Below, one piece after another: positions 51,299-58,604 of a DNA stretch of 58,604 bases. Origin of the DNA: Ruminococcus sp. (lineage in GTDB: Bacteria; Bacillota; Clostridia; Oscillospirales; Ruminococcaceae); the NCBI GenBank assembly GCA_017521805.1, contig JAFXDK010000091.1:1-58604 (forward strand). The letters run 5' to 3'. Position numbers and translations under genes: made by a program. The notes under the pieces were generated by a model. That model made no database searches, was not told the DNA's origin, and saw only the letters and a list, made by a program, of their open reading frames with translations. Each line of letters begins with the position of its first letter. Within the stretch, counting starts at the first letter, position 1.

Positions 51299-51971
51299 TT
51301 TCAACATCTTCTTTCTTAAAATCAGGAGTTTTACAGCAGACGGCACAATAAACCGCCGTCGCCCCCTTGCTTTTCAATAGCTTTGTAATTTCGGACAGCG
51401 TACTGCCCGTAGTACAAACATCGTCCAGTAAAAGTATACATTTACCCCGAATTTTTGCGGAATCCGACACTTCAAAAGCGTCTTTGAGATTAATTTTTCT
51501 CTGCCGCTTAGTGAGAGTTTTCTGCGGATTTGTTCTGCGTATCTTTTCAACAATGGCTGTTGAAACAGTGATATTCAAAATCCGCCCGACCTCACAGGCA
51601 ATAAGTTCCGCCTGATTAAATCCCCTCACCCGTTTATCTTCTTTATGGAGAGGAACAGGCACAATAACATCAATTTTCCGCGATATACCGAGATTTTCCA
51701 ACTTTTCAGCAACAGCACTTCCAAGAGCATAAGCGGCATTTCCCTTTACTCCCCTTTTCAAAAGAAGAATGGCAGGGGAAATTTTTGCGTCATACTCAAA
51801 AGGAGCAATGAACAATTCTGCCCCCCTTATAACACAATTTCCGCTGTATTCGGTCAATTTTTGGAGACAGTCTCCGCAGAAAGTCTCATGTGGAAATATA
51901 ACCTTTCTACATGCAGGACACCGCGTAGGATAAAGCAAAGCCAACAGCCGCTTTTTCAGCATATAGTTCAT
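51291..51971 (-). CDS. comF: ComF-family phosphoribosyltransferase-like protein
   Basis: A 226-residue protein related to ComFC/GntX. The N-terminal zinc-binding pair CPAC...CGDC (about 17-40) is followed by a PRTase-like domain with DVIVPVPLHKEDKRVRGFNQAE and the pyrophosphate site CILLLDDVCTTGSTLSE. It is required for DNA uptake in Bacillus; outside competence its role is unclear. The ATG at 51971 overlaps the rlmL stop by one base (TGATG), so it is preferred over an upstream frame extension to 51995. Confidence 0.9.
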   Translation of the reverse strand: MNYMLKKRLLALLYPTRCPACRKVIFPHETFCGDCLQKLTEYSGNCVIRGAELFIAPFEYDAKISPAILLLKRGVKGNAAYALGSAVAEKLENLGISRKIDVIVPVPLHKEDKRVRGFNQAELIACEVGRILNITVSTAIVEKIRRTNPQKTLTKRQRKINLKDAFEVSDSAKIRGKCILLLDDVCTTGSTLSEITKLLKSKGATAVYCAVCCKTPDFKKEDVENG

Positions 51972-53086
51972 CAGAAGTACATATAAAGCTGACACTTAAT
52001 CATGCCGTTGTAGAGCTTGCGGCGCTTTTTCGCCTCAGCGCCGAAGAACTGCTCAAACTGCTCATGAGGGGAAATAATATAACTCTGTCGATTTCCCCCA
52101 TGCCCGAGAACGTGCCCCATTTTTCTGTAGATGTCCTCAGCCTCACGGAGTTCAAGAAGTCTCTCACCATAAGGTGGATTGCAGATAACAATGGAATCAT
52201 CAGGCTGAACAAATTTTGAGATATCCGCCTGCTCAATTTTAAGACGTGATTTTATACCGGCTTTATGGGCATTGTCAAGAGTAAGCGCAACCGCCGCGTC
52301 GTCAATATCAAAGCCTATTCCGTGGAAAGTTGCGGAACGATCAACGCCGTCAATAGCTCTCTTTCGCTCCTCCTGCCAGATTTTAGAATCCACAGAAGCC
52401 CATTTTTCAGCAGCAAATCGTCTGTTTATGCCAACGGGTATACGCAGAGCCTTTAAAGCCGCTTCAATGAGTAGCGTACCGCTTCCGCAGAACGGATCGC
52501 ATACAATTGATTCGGGACGAACACGAGCAAGGTCAATAATTCCCGCCGCAAGAGTTTCTTTTATAGGTGCAGCATTTGAATTACGCCTGTAACCGCGCTT
52601 GTGAAGTCCCACACCGCTTGTATCAAGATAAATAGTCACAATATCTTTAAGTATGCTGAACTGAATCTGTACAGGGGGCTCAGTCTCATTGAACCAGTTT
52701 ACACCATATTTGGATTTCAGGCGCTCAACAGCCGCCTTTTTCACAATTTTCTGACAATCGGGAACGCTGTGAAGCGTGGAATTAAGGGAATAACCCTTGA
52801 CAGGAAAAGCATTATCAACGCCGATAAAACGCTCTAACTCAATTGAACGCACACCCTGAAACAAATCCTCAAAGGTTTCAGCGCGGAATTCAATAAGCTC
52901 AATCAGCACACGTTCCGCAGTGGAAAGGCAGAGATTCGCCCTTGCCATTATATTCAAATCACCTGTAAAACTGATTTTTCCGTCGCTAACCTTTAAATCA
53001 GTTCCGCCGATTTTAGTAATTTCATATTTGAGAACGCTCTCCAGACCGAAATGGCAAGGACAGCAAAGTCTTAATTTTTCACTCAT
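51971..53086 (-). CDS. rlmL: THUMP-domain 23S rRNA/tRNA methyltransferase (RlmL/YpsC type)
   Basis: An S-adenosylmethionine-dependent RNA N2-guanine methyltransferase. The 371-residue product has an N-terminal ferredoxin-like/THUMP domain (about 1-155), then a Rossmann MTase with PIKETLAAGIIDLA, VCDPFCGSGTLLIEAALKA (SAM site), and the catalytic ICNPPYGERL. The ATG at 53086 with AAAGGTGAT upstream is preferred over a GTG three codons earlier. It starts an operon with comF, the C_GCAxxG protein and bioY, just after the PBP terminator. Confidence 0.92.
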   Translation of the reverse strand: MSEKLRLCCPCHFGLESVLKYEITKIGGTDLKVSDGKISFTGDLNIMARANLCLSTAERVLIELIEFRAETFEDLFQGVRSIELERFIGVDNAFPVKGYSLNSTLHSVPDCQKIVKKAAVERLKSKYGVNWFNETEPPVQIQFSILKDIVTIYLDTSGVGLHKRGYRRNSNAAPIKETLAAGIIDLARVRPESIVCDPFCGSGTLLIEAALKALRIPVGINRRFAAEKWASVDSKIWQEERKRAIDGVDRSATFHGIGFDIDDAAVALTLDNAHKAGIKSRLKIEQADISKFVQPDDSIVICNPPYGERLLELREAEDIYRKMGHVLGHGGNRQSYIISPHEQFEQFFGAEAKKRRKLYNGMIKCQLYMYF

Positions 53087-53104
53087 AATTATCACCTTTA
53101 ATGC

Positions 53105-53136
53105 AAAAGCCTGCCCGTTCCTGTTGGGCAGGCTTT
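53105..53136 (-). terminator. Terminator after the PBP gene
   Basis: AAAGCCTGCCC and GGGCAGGCTTT pair around a 9-base loop on either strand; TTTTGC follows on the minus strand. Confidence 0.82.
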
Positions 53137-53155
53137 ATATTTTTATATCAGCAGA

Positions 53156-55753
53156 TTACCAAGTACCTGCATCTCCGCCTGTACCAGTGTCACCGCCTGT
53201 TGCGCCGCCTGTTCCGGGGTCAACCCAGCCGCCGCCAGTGCCTGTGTCACCGCCAGTAGTGCCACCTGCATTAGGATCAACCCAACCGCCGCCTGTATTG
53301 CCGCCTGCATTGGGATCAACCCAGCCGCCGCCTGTGTTACCGCCTGCGTTCGGATCAGTCCAACCGCCTGTACTGTTTCCGGTACCGTTGCCAGTTCCTG
53401 TACCGTATTCAGGCTGTGTTGTGGAAGGAGTAGGAGCAATATAATGATTACCGTCACAGTAAGGCGCATGTGTGGATTTCCAATATCCTGTTGCACCCTT
53501 AGGACAATACTGAGTAGCAATCATACCTGTAGCAGAACACATAGGAGCCGCAATAACAGTATCAACAGGGTCGAAGTCAACGCCTGTATCAGGGAACATC
53601 GTATTAGCATATTCGCCTATGATTGTATTCCATATATTTGCTGAAGAAAGAGCTTCAGGAAGACTGAGTGCGTCGTTGTATTCCTTATAACCGATAGTAA
53701 TACCGCTTGCGAAGTCTCTTGTCAGACCAACGAAAGCAAGGTCATACCAGTTCTCAGTAGTACCTGTCTTACCAACAACAGTTTTGTTCCAGAGTCTTGC
53801 GTCTGTACCTGTACCGTTATCAACAACATTTTTAATAAGTCTGTTCATAACCCATGCAGTTTCATCTGAAACAGCCTGATGAGTATTTCTTCCGTTGATA
53901 TTGTCAACAATAATTTGACCGTTAGCGTCCTCAATCTTAGAAATGATATGCGCCTCATTGTAAATACCATGAGCACCATAAGGGATATAAGCATTTACAA
54001 GGTTCTGGAGAGTAACACCATAAGTGAGAGAACCGAGAGCAAGAGGAGAGTGAGCCTTATCAGCATCATCAAGCTTCATACCAAGATTTTCAGTACAGAA
54101 CTTGAATACAGCTTCTGGAGAAAGCTCCTCACAAAGCTGAGCAGGAACAGTATTAAATGACTGCTGGAGATAGTAATAAATTTTATTAGATGAACCGTCA
54201 CCTCTTGTACGACCGTAGTTGAAAGGCCATGCATTACCCTGGTCATCCTTGATATGTTCAAGAGGCAGATTGCGGTAAACGCTTCCCCAATGGATATGGT
54301 TGCTTTCAATACCAAGACCGTATGTTGCAACAGGCTTCATAGTAGAACCAACCTGACGGGGTTCACGGTTAGCATAGTTTGTAACGAGAGAGCCCTTCTT
54401 TTCGCCCCAGTTACCAATCTGAGCCATAACAGAACCGTCGTATCTGAGAGCAACAAAGGCAATATGCGGGAGAGTTTCGTCGTCTTCGTATTTTCCATCG
54501 CCGTCAAGGTCAACCCATCTTTTTACCCAGCCCTCAGAAACAATATTATTGATGTTGCTGAATTTTTCTTCGATATAGTTCTGCATAGGCTTATCGAGAG
54601 TAGAGTAGATACGATAACCGCCCTTGTTGATACGGTTGATAGCCTCCTGCTCGTCGATGTTGTACATTTCCATGAGATATCCTGCCGCCTCATACATCAT
54701 AGCGTCAACTTCCCATGTATAAGCGTTCTGCTTAGTTTCTTCTTCCTGCAAGTCAAGCTCAGGGTGGAGCTTTCTGTATTCGGGAGAATCGGTATAAAGC
54801 AGGTCAGCAACAAGATATTCCTGATATTCGTCGTAAGTGATACCACCGTTATCGTACATCTGCCAGAGAACGTATTCCTGACGCGTTTTATTATTTGCCC
54901 TGCCGTCAACAGTGAGATTATCATCCTCGTCGTAGTACTCAACGAAAGGACCGTAAAACTCAGGGCTCTTTGGAATGGCGGCCAGAACAGCCGCCTCGGG
55001 AACTGTCAGTTCCTCGACGTTTTTACCGAAGTAACGGAGTGAAGCAAGCTGAATACCATTTACAGGTCCGCCAAATGCGATAAAGTTGAGATATTCTTCA
55101 AGGATTTCGTCCTTGGAATAGGTCTTTTCAAGCTGCATAGCCGCAAAGATTTCGCGGATTTTACGCTGCGGAGTTTTCTCGTCATCACCTGTGAGGTTCT
55201 TGATAAGCTGCTGAGTAATCGTCGAACCACCTTGTTCGGAATCATAGAAGTGAATGAACATATTGAGGAAAGCCGAGAATGTACGCTTATAGTCAACACC
55301 GTCATGGAGGTAGAAACGCTCGTCCTCGGTGTAAACAAAGGCATTGCGCACATGCTGAGGGATTCTGTCAATAGAAACAGGGATACGCTGAACGTCAGTT
55401 TTCAGCTGTTTCAGCACAACATCCTCCAGCTCGCCGTTTTCGTTTACCTTCTGACCGTAGAAATAAGTATCACTTCCCGATTCAAGCTCAGCAAGAGTAA
55501 TAGATGAGGACTCGTCCATAAAGTCCATAACGTATACAGTGAGAGCCGTAGCAACAATAGTTCCTGTTATAATGATAATTAAAAAAAGTGACAGGAGCGT
55601 AGTCGCAATGCAGGCAAAAAGCTTCTGGAGAATAACAAGGAAAATATTCTTCTTTTTCTTCTTCTTTTTCTTCGGAGCTTGTCTGCGGACGGGCATATCG
55701 TCGGGGTATGCCTGCTGTCCCATTGGCTCATAATCGCGTTTGTTTTTAGCCAT
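53156..55753 (-). CDS. Class A penicillin-binding protein (PBP1A type)
   Basis: A bifunctional enzyme that polymerises and cross-links peptidoglycan outside the membrane. The 865-residue product has a basic cytoplasmic tail with eight Lys in a row, one transmembrane helix (about 40-70), a GT51 glycosyltransferase with EDERFYLHDGVDYKR and GGSTITQQLIKNLTG, and a transpeptidase with the active serine in GSTMKPVA, SFNT and KTGTTENWYD. A C-terminal extension (about the last 85 residues) is a Gly/Asn/Asp/Thr-rich repeat with GGGWVDPNAGGNT units. The start is uncertain: ATG at 55753 is 36 bases from the nearest strong AAGGAG site, while an in-frame TTG at 55786 sits too close to it. Confidence 0.93.
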   Translation of the reverse strand: MAKNKRDYEPMGQQAYPDDMPVRRQAPKKKKKKKKNIFLVILQKLFACIATTLLSLFLIIIITGTIVATALTVYVMDFMDESSSITLAELESGSDTYFYGQKVNENGELEDVVLKQLKTDVQRIPVSIDRIPQHVRNAFVYTEDERFYLHDGVDYKRTFSAFLNMFIHFYDSEQGGSTITQQLIKNLTGDDEKTPQRKIREIFAAMQLEKTYSKDEILEEYLNFIAFGGPVNGIQLASLRYFGKNVEELTVPEAAVLAAIPKSPEFYGPFVEYYDEDDNLTVDGRANNKTRQEYVLWQMYDNGGITYDEYQEYLVADLLYTDSPEYRKLHPELDLQEEETKQNAYTWEVDAMMYEAAGYLMEMYNIDEQEAINRINKGGYRIYSTLDKPMQNYIEEKFSNINNIVSEGWVKRWVDLDGDGKYEDDETLPHIAFVALRYDGSVMAQIGNWGEKKGSLVTNYANREPRQVGSTMKPVATYGLGIESNHIHWGSVYRNLPLEHIKDDQGNAWPFNYGRTRGDGSSNKIYYYLQQSFNTVPAQLCEELSPEAVFKFCTENLGMKLDDADKAHSPLALGSLTYGVTLQNLVNAYIPYGAHGIYNEAHIISKIEDANGQIIVDNINGRNTHQAVSDETAWVMNRLIKNVVDNGTGTDARLWNKTVVGKTGTTENWYDLAFVGLTRDFASGITIGYKEYNDALSLPEALSSANIWNTIIGEYANTMFPDTGVDFDPVDTVIAAPMCSATGMIATQYCPKGATGYWKSTHAPYCDGNHYIAPTPSTTQPEYGTGTGNGTGNSTGGWTDPNAGGNTGGGWVDPNAGGNTGGGWVDPNAGGTTGGDTGTGGGWVDPGTGGATGGDTGTGGDAGTW
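53159..53390 (-). repeat. In-gene tandem repeat at the 3' end of the PBP gene
   Basis: At least four imperfect units that encode GGWVDPNAGGNTGG-like segments, then shorter TGGDTGTGG units. The variation is in whole codons. Confidence 0.85.
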
Positions 55754-55816
55754 TTTGTCTTTTAGCGCAGTAAATACTGCCGCCAATCTCCTTTCAGTTG
55801 TAATTATACATTATAT

Positions 55817-55845
55817 ATTATAGCACATTTTTTTGATTTTGTTAA
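55817..55845 (-). promoter_or_regulatory. sigma-A promoter of the PBP gene
   Basis: Minus strand TTAACA (55845-55840), 17-bp spacer, TATAAT (55822-55817). An adjacent palindrome, CGAAAAATTTTTCG (55856-55869), could act as a terminator or operator. Confidence 0.75.
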
Positions 55846-55934
55846 GGGTTTGACGAAAAATTTTTCGTTTTTGTATATTTTAGCAAAAATCGGGCAGATT
55901 AATAATGAAAATTCGGCAAAGGAGCGATTATTTT

Positions 55935-56270
55935 ATGAGTTCAGCTGACAAGAAGATATATTTGATCCTTATGATAGCACTAACCGTATCAGGATTTATA
56001 GTGATATGCACATTGGGACAGTCAATGCACAGGGAGCGGCTTGCGGCAAAAATATCTGATATGCCTGCCGAGCCCCCTGCTATAGTGAGTATGATTCGGG
56101 AATACAATGGCAGAATCGGGGTATTCAAGGGCGGAAGCCAAACGCCGTACAGAATTATCGACTATGATTTCTCACTTCTCTCCGACTACGACAAAGAGCA
56201 GCTGCGAGAGGGCGTAATTATCGAGACGGATTCGGAATTACAGCAATTTATAGAGGATATAGCCTCCTGA
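55935..56270 (+). CDS. Membrane-anchored protein with a BofC C-terminal-like domain
   Basis: A 111-residue protein with one N-terminal transmembrane helix (about 8-29) and an outside domain with EYNGRIGVFKGGSQTPYRIID, SLLSDYDKEQLREGVIIETDSE and LQQFIEDIAS. This resembles the BofC_C-type domain found in many short Clostridia proteins; in Bacillus, BofC tunes sigma-K activation during sporulation. Its role here is inferred only from that likeness. The ATG at 55935 with GGAGCG upstream is preferred over one at 55905. It is divergent from the PBP gene. Confidence 0.68.
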   Translation: MSSADKKIYLILMIALTVSGFIVICTLGQSMHRERLAAKISDMPAEPPAIVSMIREYNGRIGVFKGGSQTPYRIIDYDFSLLSDYDKEQLREGVIIETDSELQQFIEDIAS

Positions 56271-56334
56271 AATTTGTGAGAAACTGCGGTCACGGCACGC
56301 CGTGTCCTCTGCCTGTCGATAAACTACAAATAAA

Positions 56335-56521
56335 ATGGGATTCTAAAGGGTGAAACCCTTTAGCAGAGTCCAGAGACGGAGTCTCTGGCAGGGTGTGGGA
56401 CAGAGTCCCACGCAGAGCAAAGCTCTGCGATGCGTTTAAGCGCTCTGCAAGGGGTGAATTTCAAAACAGTCCTGTGGACTGTTTTGAAAGAGGGGACGCT
56501 CTGCAAGTGAGAGCGTCCCTT
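56335..56521. repeat. Multi-hairpin intergenic repeat, family 2 (copy B, inverted)
   Basis: CTAAAGGGT/ACCCTTTAG, CCAGAGAC/GTCTCTGG, GTGGGAC/GTCCCAC, an extra hairpin GCAGAGC/GCTCTGC absent from copy A, then CAAAACAGTCC/GGACTGTTTTG and GGGACGCTCT/AGAGCGTCCC. The order is the reverse of copy A at 28764-28932. A distinct hairpin, GGTCACGGC/GCCGTGTCC, lies before it at 56289-56308. Confidence 0.92.
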
Positions 56522-56608
56522 AGAAAAATATCTTATTGTAACTTTTTCGACAGACTGGGGACAGATTGTGACGTGTCCTTTCTTTCAATACATATTTCAA
56601 AAAAATCC

Positions 56609-56637
56609 TTGACAAACGAAAATATTTATGATATAAT
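56609..56637 (+). promoter_or_regulatory. Consensus sigma-A promoter of the trpB T-box transcript
   Basis: TTGACA (56609-56614), 17-bp spacer, TATAAT (56632-56637); perfect consensus. Confidence 0.88.
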
Positions 56638-56644
56638 ACACCTA

Positions 56645-56984
56645 TAAACCGTTGAAGTGGAGATAAAGCTGAAAATGCTCACACAGAGAGTTCGGGGTGC
56701 TGGAATCCGGATTGAAAACAGCTCAGCAAATGGACCACTGAGGGTGCGGTCAAAGGGTTGATAGTAAGAGGTGTGTCTCTGATAATTATTATGGGAGGCA
56801 TTTTATAACGATATTTTACACAATCCGAGTATTCCGCAACGTAAGGACGTGCGTTAAACGTCAGGGATATGATAGTATCCTGAAAGTGCATGGTTTTCCA
56901 TGAATCAAGGTGGTACCGCGGATAGAGTTTATTCGTCCTTGACAGAAATTATGGATATTTCTGTCAGGGCTATTTTTATTTTAG
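56645..56984 (+). promoter_or_regulatory. T-box riboswitch, tryptophan-type, controlling trpB
   Basis: A stem I region with GAGAGTTCGGGGTG, a candidate specifier TGG (Trp; 56731-56733, in CAGCAAATGGACCACTG), the T-box AAGGTGGTACCGCGG (56907-56921), then a terminator CCTTGACAGAAAT/ATTTCTGTCAGGG with a T-run ending near 56984. Uncharged tRNA-Trp is expected to block termination. The T-box sequence is a full consensus match. Confidence 0.93.
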
Positions 56985-57023
56985 CCCTACAGAATTACTC
57001 CGAATATTATGGAGGTAAACGGT

Positions 57024-57044
57024 ATGCTTACTAAACGATGGTGA
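57024..57044 (+). CDS. Tiny leader peptide MLTKRW between the T-box and trpB
   Basis: ATG CTT ACT AAA CGA TGG TGA, preceded by GGAGGT seven bases upstream. It encodes six residues with a tryptophan as the last sense codon. It lies 60 bp before the trpB ATG and just after the T-box terminator. This mirrors the Bacillus at operon, where a T-box is followed by a Trp-containing leader peptide, and suggests a second, ribosome-based layer of tryptophan control. Expression is not proved; the single Trp codon is weaker than the usual multiple codons. Confidence 0.5.
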   Translation: MLTKRW

Positions 57045-57104
57045 CGCTCAAAGATACTCAGGCTTTTATTATGATTATAAATAATTTTTTTGGAGGAAAT
57101 GATT

Positions 57105-58325
57105 ATGATTTTCAATAATGTTAATTTTGACACATACTTTAAGAATTATCCCACTGAGGACGGATTTTTCGGAAAATACGGCGGCTGCTATATTTCCCCT
57201 GAGCTCCAGACAGCTATGAAGGAAATTACACACGCTTACAATACTATCTGCAAATCCAGAAAGTTTATTGATGAGCTTCGCCGAATCCGCAGAGAATTTC
57301 AGGGCAGACCTACTCCCATTTCGCATCTCCAGCGCCTTTCCGACAGCATCGGAACAGGAGTTCAGCTTTACGCAAAGCGTGAGGACTTAAACCACTCAGG
57401 CGCACACAAGCTCAATCACTGCATGGGCGAAGCGCTCCTTGCAAAGTATATGGGCAAGAAAAAGGTAATCGCTGAAACAGGTGCAGGACAGCACGGTGTT
57501 GCACTTGCAACAGCAGCCGCATATTTCGGACTTGAATGTGATATCTACATGGGCAAGGTTGATATTGAAAAACAGGCTCCCAACGTTGCACGTATGAAAA
57601 TTCTCGGCGCAAAAGTTGTTGAAGTTACAGACGGTCTCCAGACACTTAAAGAAGCCGTAGACGCAGCATTTGCAGCTTATGCAAAGGAGTATAAGGACGC
57701 TATTTACTGTATCGGCTCTGTTCTCGGACCTCATCCTTTTCCTTTAATGGTAAGAGATTTCCAGAGCGTTGTAGGTATCGAGGCAAGAGAACAGTTTGTG
57801 GATATGACAGGCGAGCTTCCTGACGCAATTGTAGCTTGTGTAGGCGGCGGCTCAAATGCTATGGGTATGTTTGCAGGATTCTTAAACGACCCTGTTGACA
57901 TTTACGGAATTGAACCCCTCGGCAGAGGTACAGCTCTCGGCGACCATGCAGCAAGCCTGAAATACGGCACAGAGGGCATTATGCACGGATTCAACAGCAT
58001 TATGCTGAAAGATGAAAACGGTGAGCCTGCTCCTGTTTACTCTGTTGCAAGCGGACTTGACTATCCCTCATCAGGCCCTGAGCACGCATTTTTACATGAT
58101 TTAGGCAGAGTAAAATATGATGTTATCAACGATGAAGAAACTATCGACGCATTCTTTACTCTTTCAAGACTTGAGGGAATTATCCCTGCTATTGAAAGTT
58201 CACATGCTGTAGCATACGGAATAAAGCTTGCTCAGACGATGAAGAAAGGTTCTGTTCTTATCAATCTCTCAGGCAGAGGCGATAAGGATATGGATTATGT
58301 AATTGAAAAGTACGGAATCCGCTGA
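57105..58325 (+). CDS. trpB: Tryptophan synthase beta chain
   Basis: Joins indole and serine to make tryptophan with pyridoxal phosphate. The 406-residue product (family about 395) has the PLP lysine in [16 protein letters not shown] (about K90), [17 protein letters not shown], the phosphate site [15 protein letters not shown], and [15 protein letters not shown]. The ATG at 57105 has GGAGG upstream at the best distance; a TTG at 57090 and an ATG at 57099 are too close. No trpA or other trp gene is next to it, so it is a lone trpB under a Trp T-box. Confidence 0.97.
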   Translation: MIFNNVNFDTYFKNYPTEDGFFGKYGGCYISPELQTAMKEITHAYNTICKSRKFIDELRRIRREFQGRPTPISHLQRLSDSIGTGVQLYAKREDLNHSGAHKLNHCMGEALLAKYMGKKKVIAETGAGQHGVALATAAAYFGLECDIYMGKVDIEKQAPNVARMKILGAKVVEVTDGLQTLKEAVDAAFAAYAKEYKDAIYCIGSVLGPHPFPLMVRDFQSVVGIEAREQFVDMTGELPDAIVACVGGGSNAMGMFAGFLNDPVDIYGIEPLGRGTALGDHAASLKYGTEGIMHGFNSIMLKDENGEPAPVYSVASGLDYPSSGPEHAFLHDLGRVKYDVINDEETIDAFFTLSRLEGIIPAIESSHAVAYGIKLAQTMKKGSVLINLSGRGDKDMDYVIEKYGIR

Positions 58326-58384
58326 TTTATTTTGAAAATGAACTACTCTTTCCCTTATTGAAGATAGTAATATAAAAGCACTAT

Positions 58385-58417
58385 AAGCCGCTTTTGATTA
58401 AATGTCAAAAGTGGCTT
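58385..58417 (+). terminator. Terminator after trpB
   Basis: AAGCCGCTTTTGA (58385-58397) and TCAAAAGTGGCTT (58405-58417) pair with one G-T, followed by T-rich sequence. Confidence 0.75.
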
Positions 58418-58433
58418 TGCATTACTTGTGACA

Positions 58434-58462
58434 TTGACTTTATTTGTAAATTTTGTTATAAT
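58434..58462 (+). promoter_or_regulatory. sigma-A promoter of the last, truncated gene
   Basis: TTGACT (58434-58439), 17-bp spacer, TATAAT (58457-58462). Confidence 0.7.
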
Positions 58463-58516
58463 TAACTTAATGAAAAATCGAAAGTGAGACGATAAAATAT
58501 GGAGGGCATATTTTGG

Positions 58517-58604
58517 ATGGGCATATTAGCCATTGCTTTCTTGATACTTGATATACTTTGTATTATTAAAACCATAGAGTATTTTAAGATAAAAAAGAAT
58601 GGGA
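58517..58604 (+). CDS. Start of a small membrane protein (cut by window edge)
   Basis: An open frame from ATG 58517 to the right edge, beginning MGILAIAFLILDILCIIKTI, one hydrophobic helix followed by basic residues. GGAGGG at 58501-58506 lies upstream; an alternative ATG at 58499 overlaps that site. Too short to assign. Confidence 0.55.
   Translation, partial: MGILAIAFLILDILCIIKTIEYFKIKKNG

Noticed and set aside
53159-53390. Possible CRISPR or minisatellite at the PBP end
   Set aside because: The repeats are in frame and encode a Gly-rich tail; spacing is irregular and there are no spacers.
57038-57118. Second leader ORF ([20 protein letters not shown]...) before trpB
   Set aside because: It has no ribosome site, starts inside the MLTKRW ORF and overlaps the trpB start in another frame; it contains no tryptophan codon.

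Overview
The window comes from a low-to-medium GC, anaerobic, Gram-positive Clostridia-type genome, most likely a fibre-degrading Ruminococcus or close relative (Oscillospiraceae). This is inferred from three proteins with dockerin sequences (a GH11/CBM22/CE1 xylan-degrading enzyme, a CotH-family protein and a BspA-type leucine-rich-repeat protein), a complete spoIIA sporulation operon, T-box riboswitches, AGGAGG-type ribosome sites and many textbook sigma-A promoters with 17-bp spacers. No tRNA, rRNA, CRISPR array, prophage or intact insertion sequence was seen.

Layout. 1-7.8 kb (minus strand): 3'-truncated glutamate dehydrogenase; an SDR oxidoreductase plus folC; then a valine T-box followed by valS, a YjbR-like gene, a GNAT acetyltransferase and a Dabb protein. 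7.9-14 kb: a carbohydrate block on the minus strand with the multimodular xylanase/esterase, a membrane diguanylate cyclase whose outside part is two CBM22-like modules, and a sodium:solute symporter. 14.1-15.6 kb (plus): an ECF sigma factor, its zinc anti-sigma factor and a small membrane protein. 15.6-24.2 kb (minus): sbcD-sbcC, two membrane proteins, proC and two CobW-type GTPases linked to metal handling. 24.8-30.5 kb (plus): two secreted dockerin proteins and an NSS-family transporter. 30.5-31.9 kb (minus): spoIIAA-spoIIAB-sigF. 32-39.5 kb (plus): a flavin reductase and a glycolytic cluster (pgk, a small Cys/Asp-tailed membrane protein, tpiA, three tandem unknown paralogues, gpmI). 39.6-46.2 kb (plus): a NusG-domain-II protein, a small protein, copper ATPase copA with a fused CopZ-like domain, a SpoU methyltransferase and a zinc/manganese ABC importer with a Fur/Zur-like operator. 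46.5-50.3 kb (plus): greA, lysS, a membrane protein, nadE. 50.3-55.8 kb (minus): a class A PBP, then an rRNA methyltransferase, comF, a C_GCAxxG_C_C protein and bioY. 55.9-58.6 kb (plus): a BofC-like protein, a Trp T-box with a tiny leader peptide, trpB and a truncated ORF.

The most notable items are the CBM-sensing diguanylate cyclase beside a CBM22 xylanase; a perfect internal Shine-Dalgarno and ATG in copA that would release a free CopZ-sized chaperone; a (Asp-Cys)n-tailed membrane protein between pgk and tpiA; three tandem paralogues of an unrecognised family behind a MITE-like leader; a T-box followed by a six-residue leader peptide ending in Trp; and several families of hairpin-forming dispersed repeats, one of which varies by paired changes between copies.

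All calls come from reading the sequence and recalling family motifs; no database search was run.
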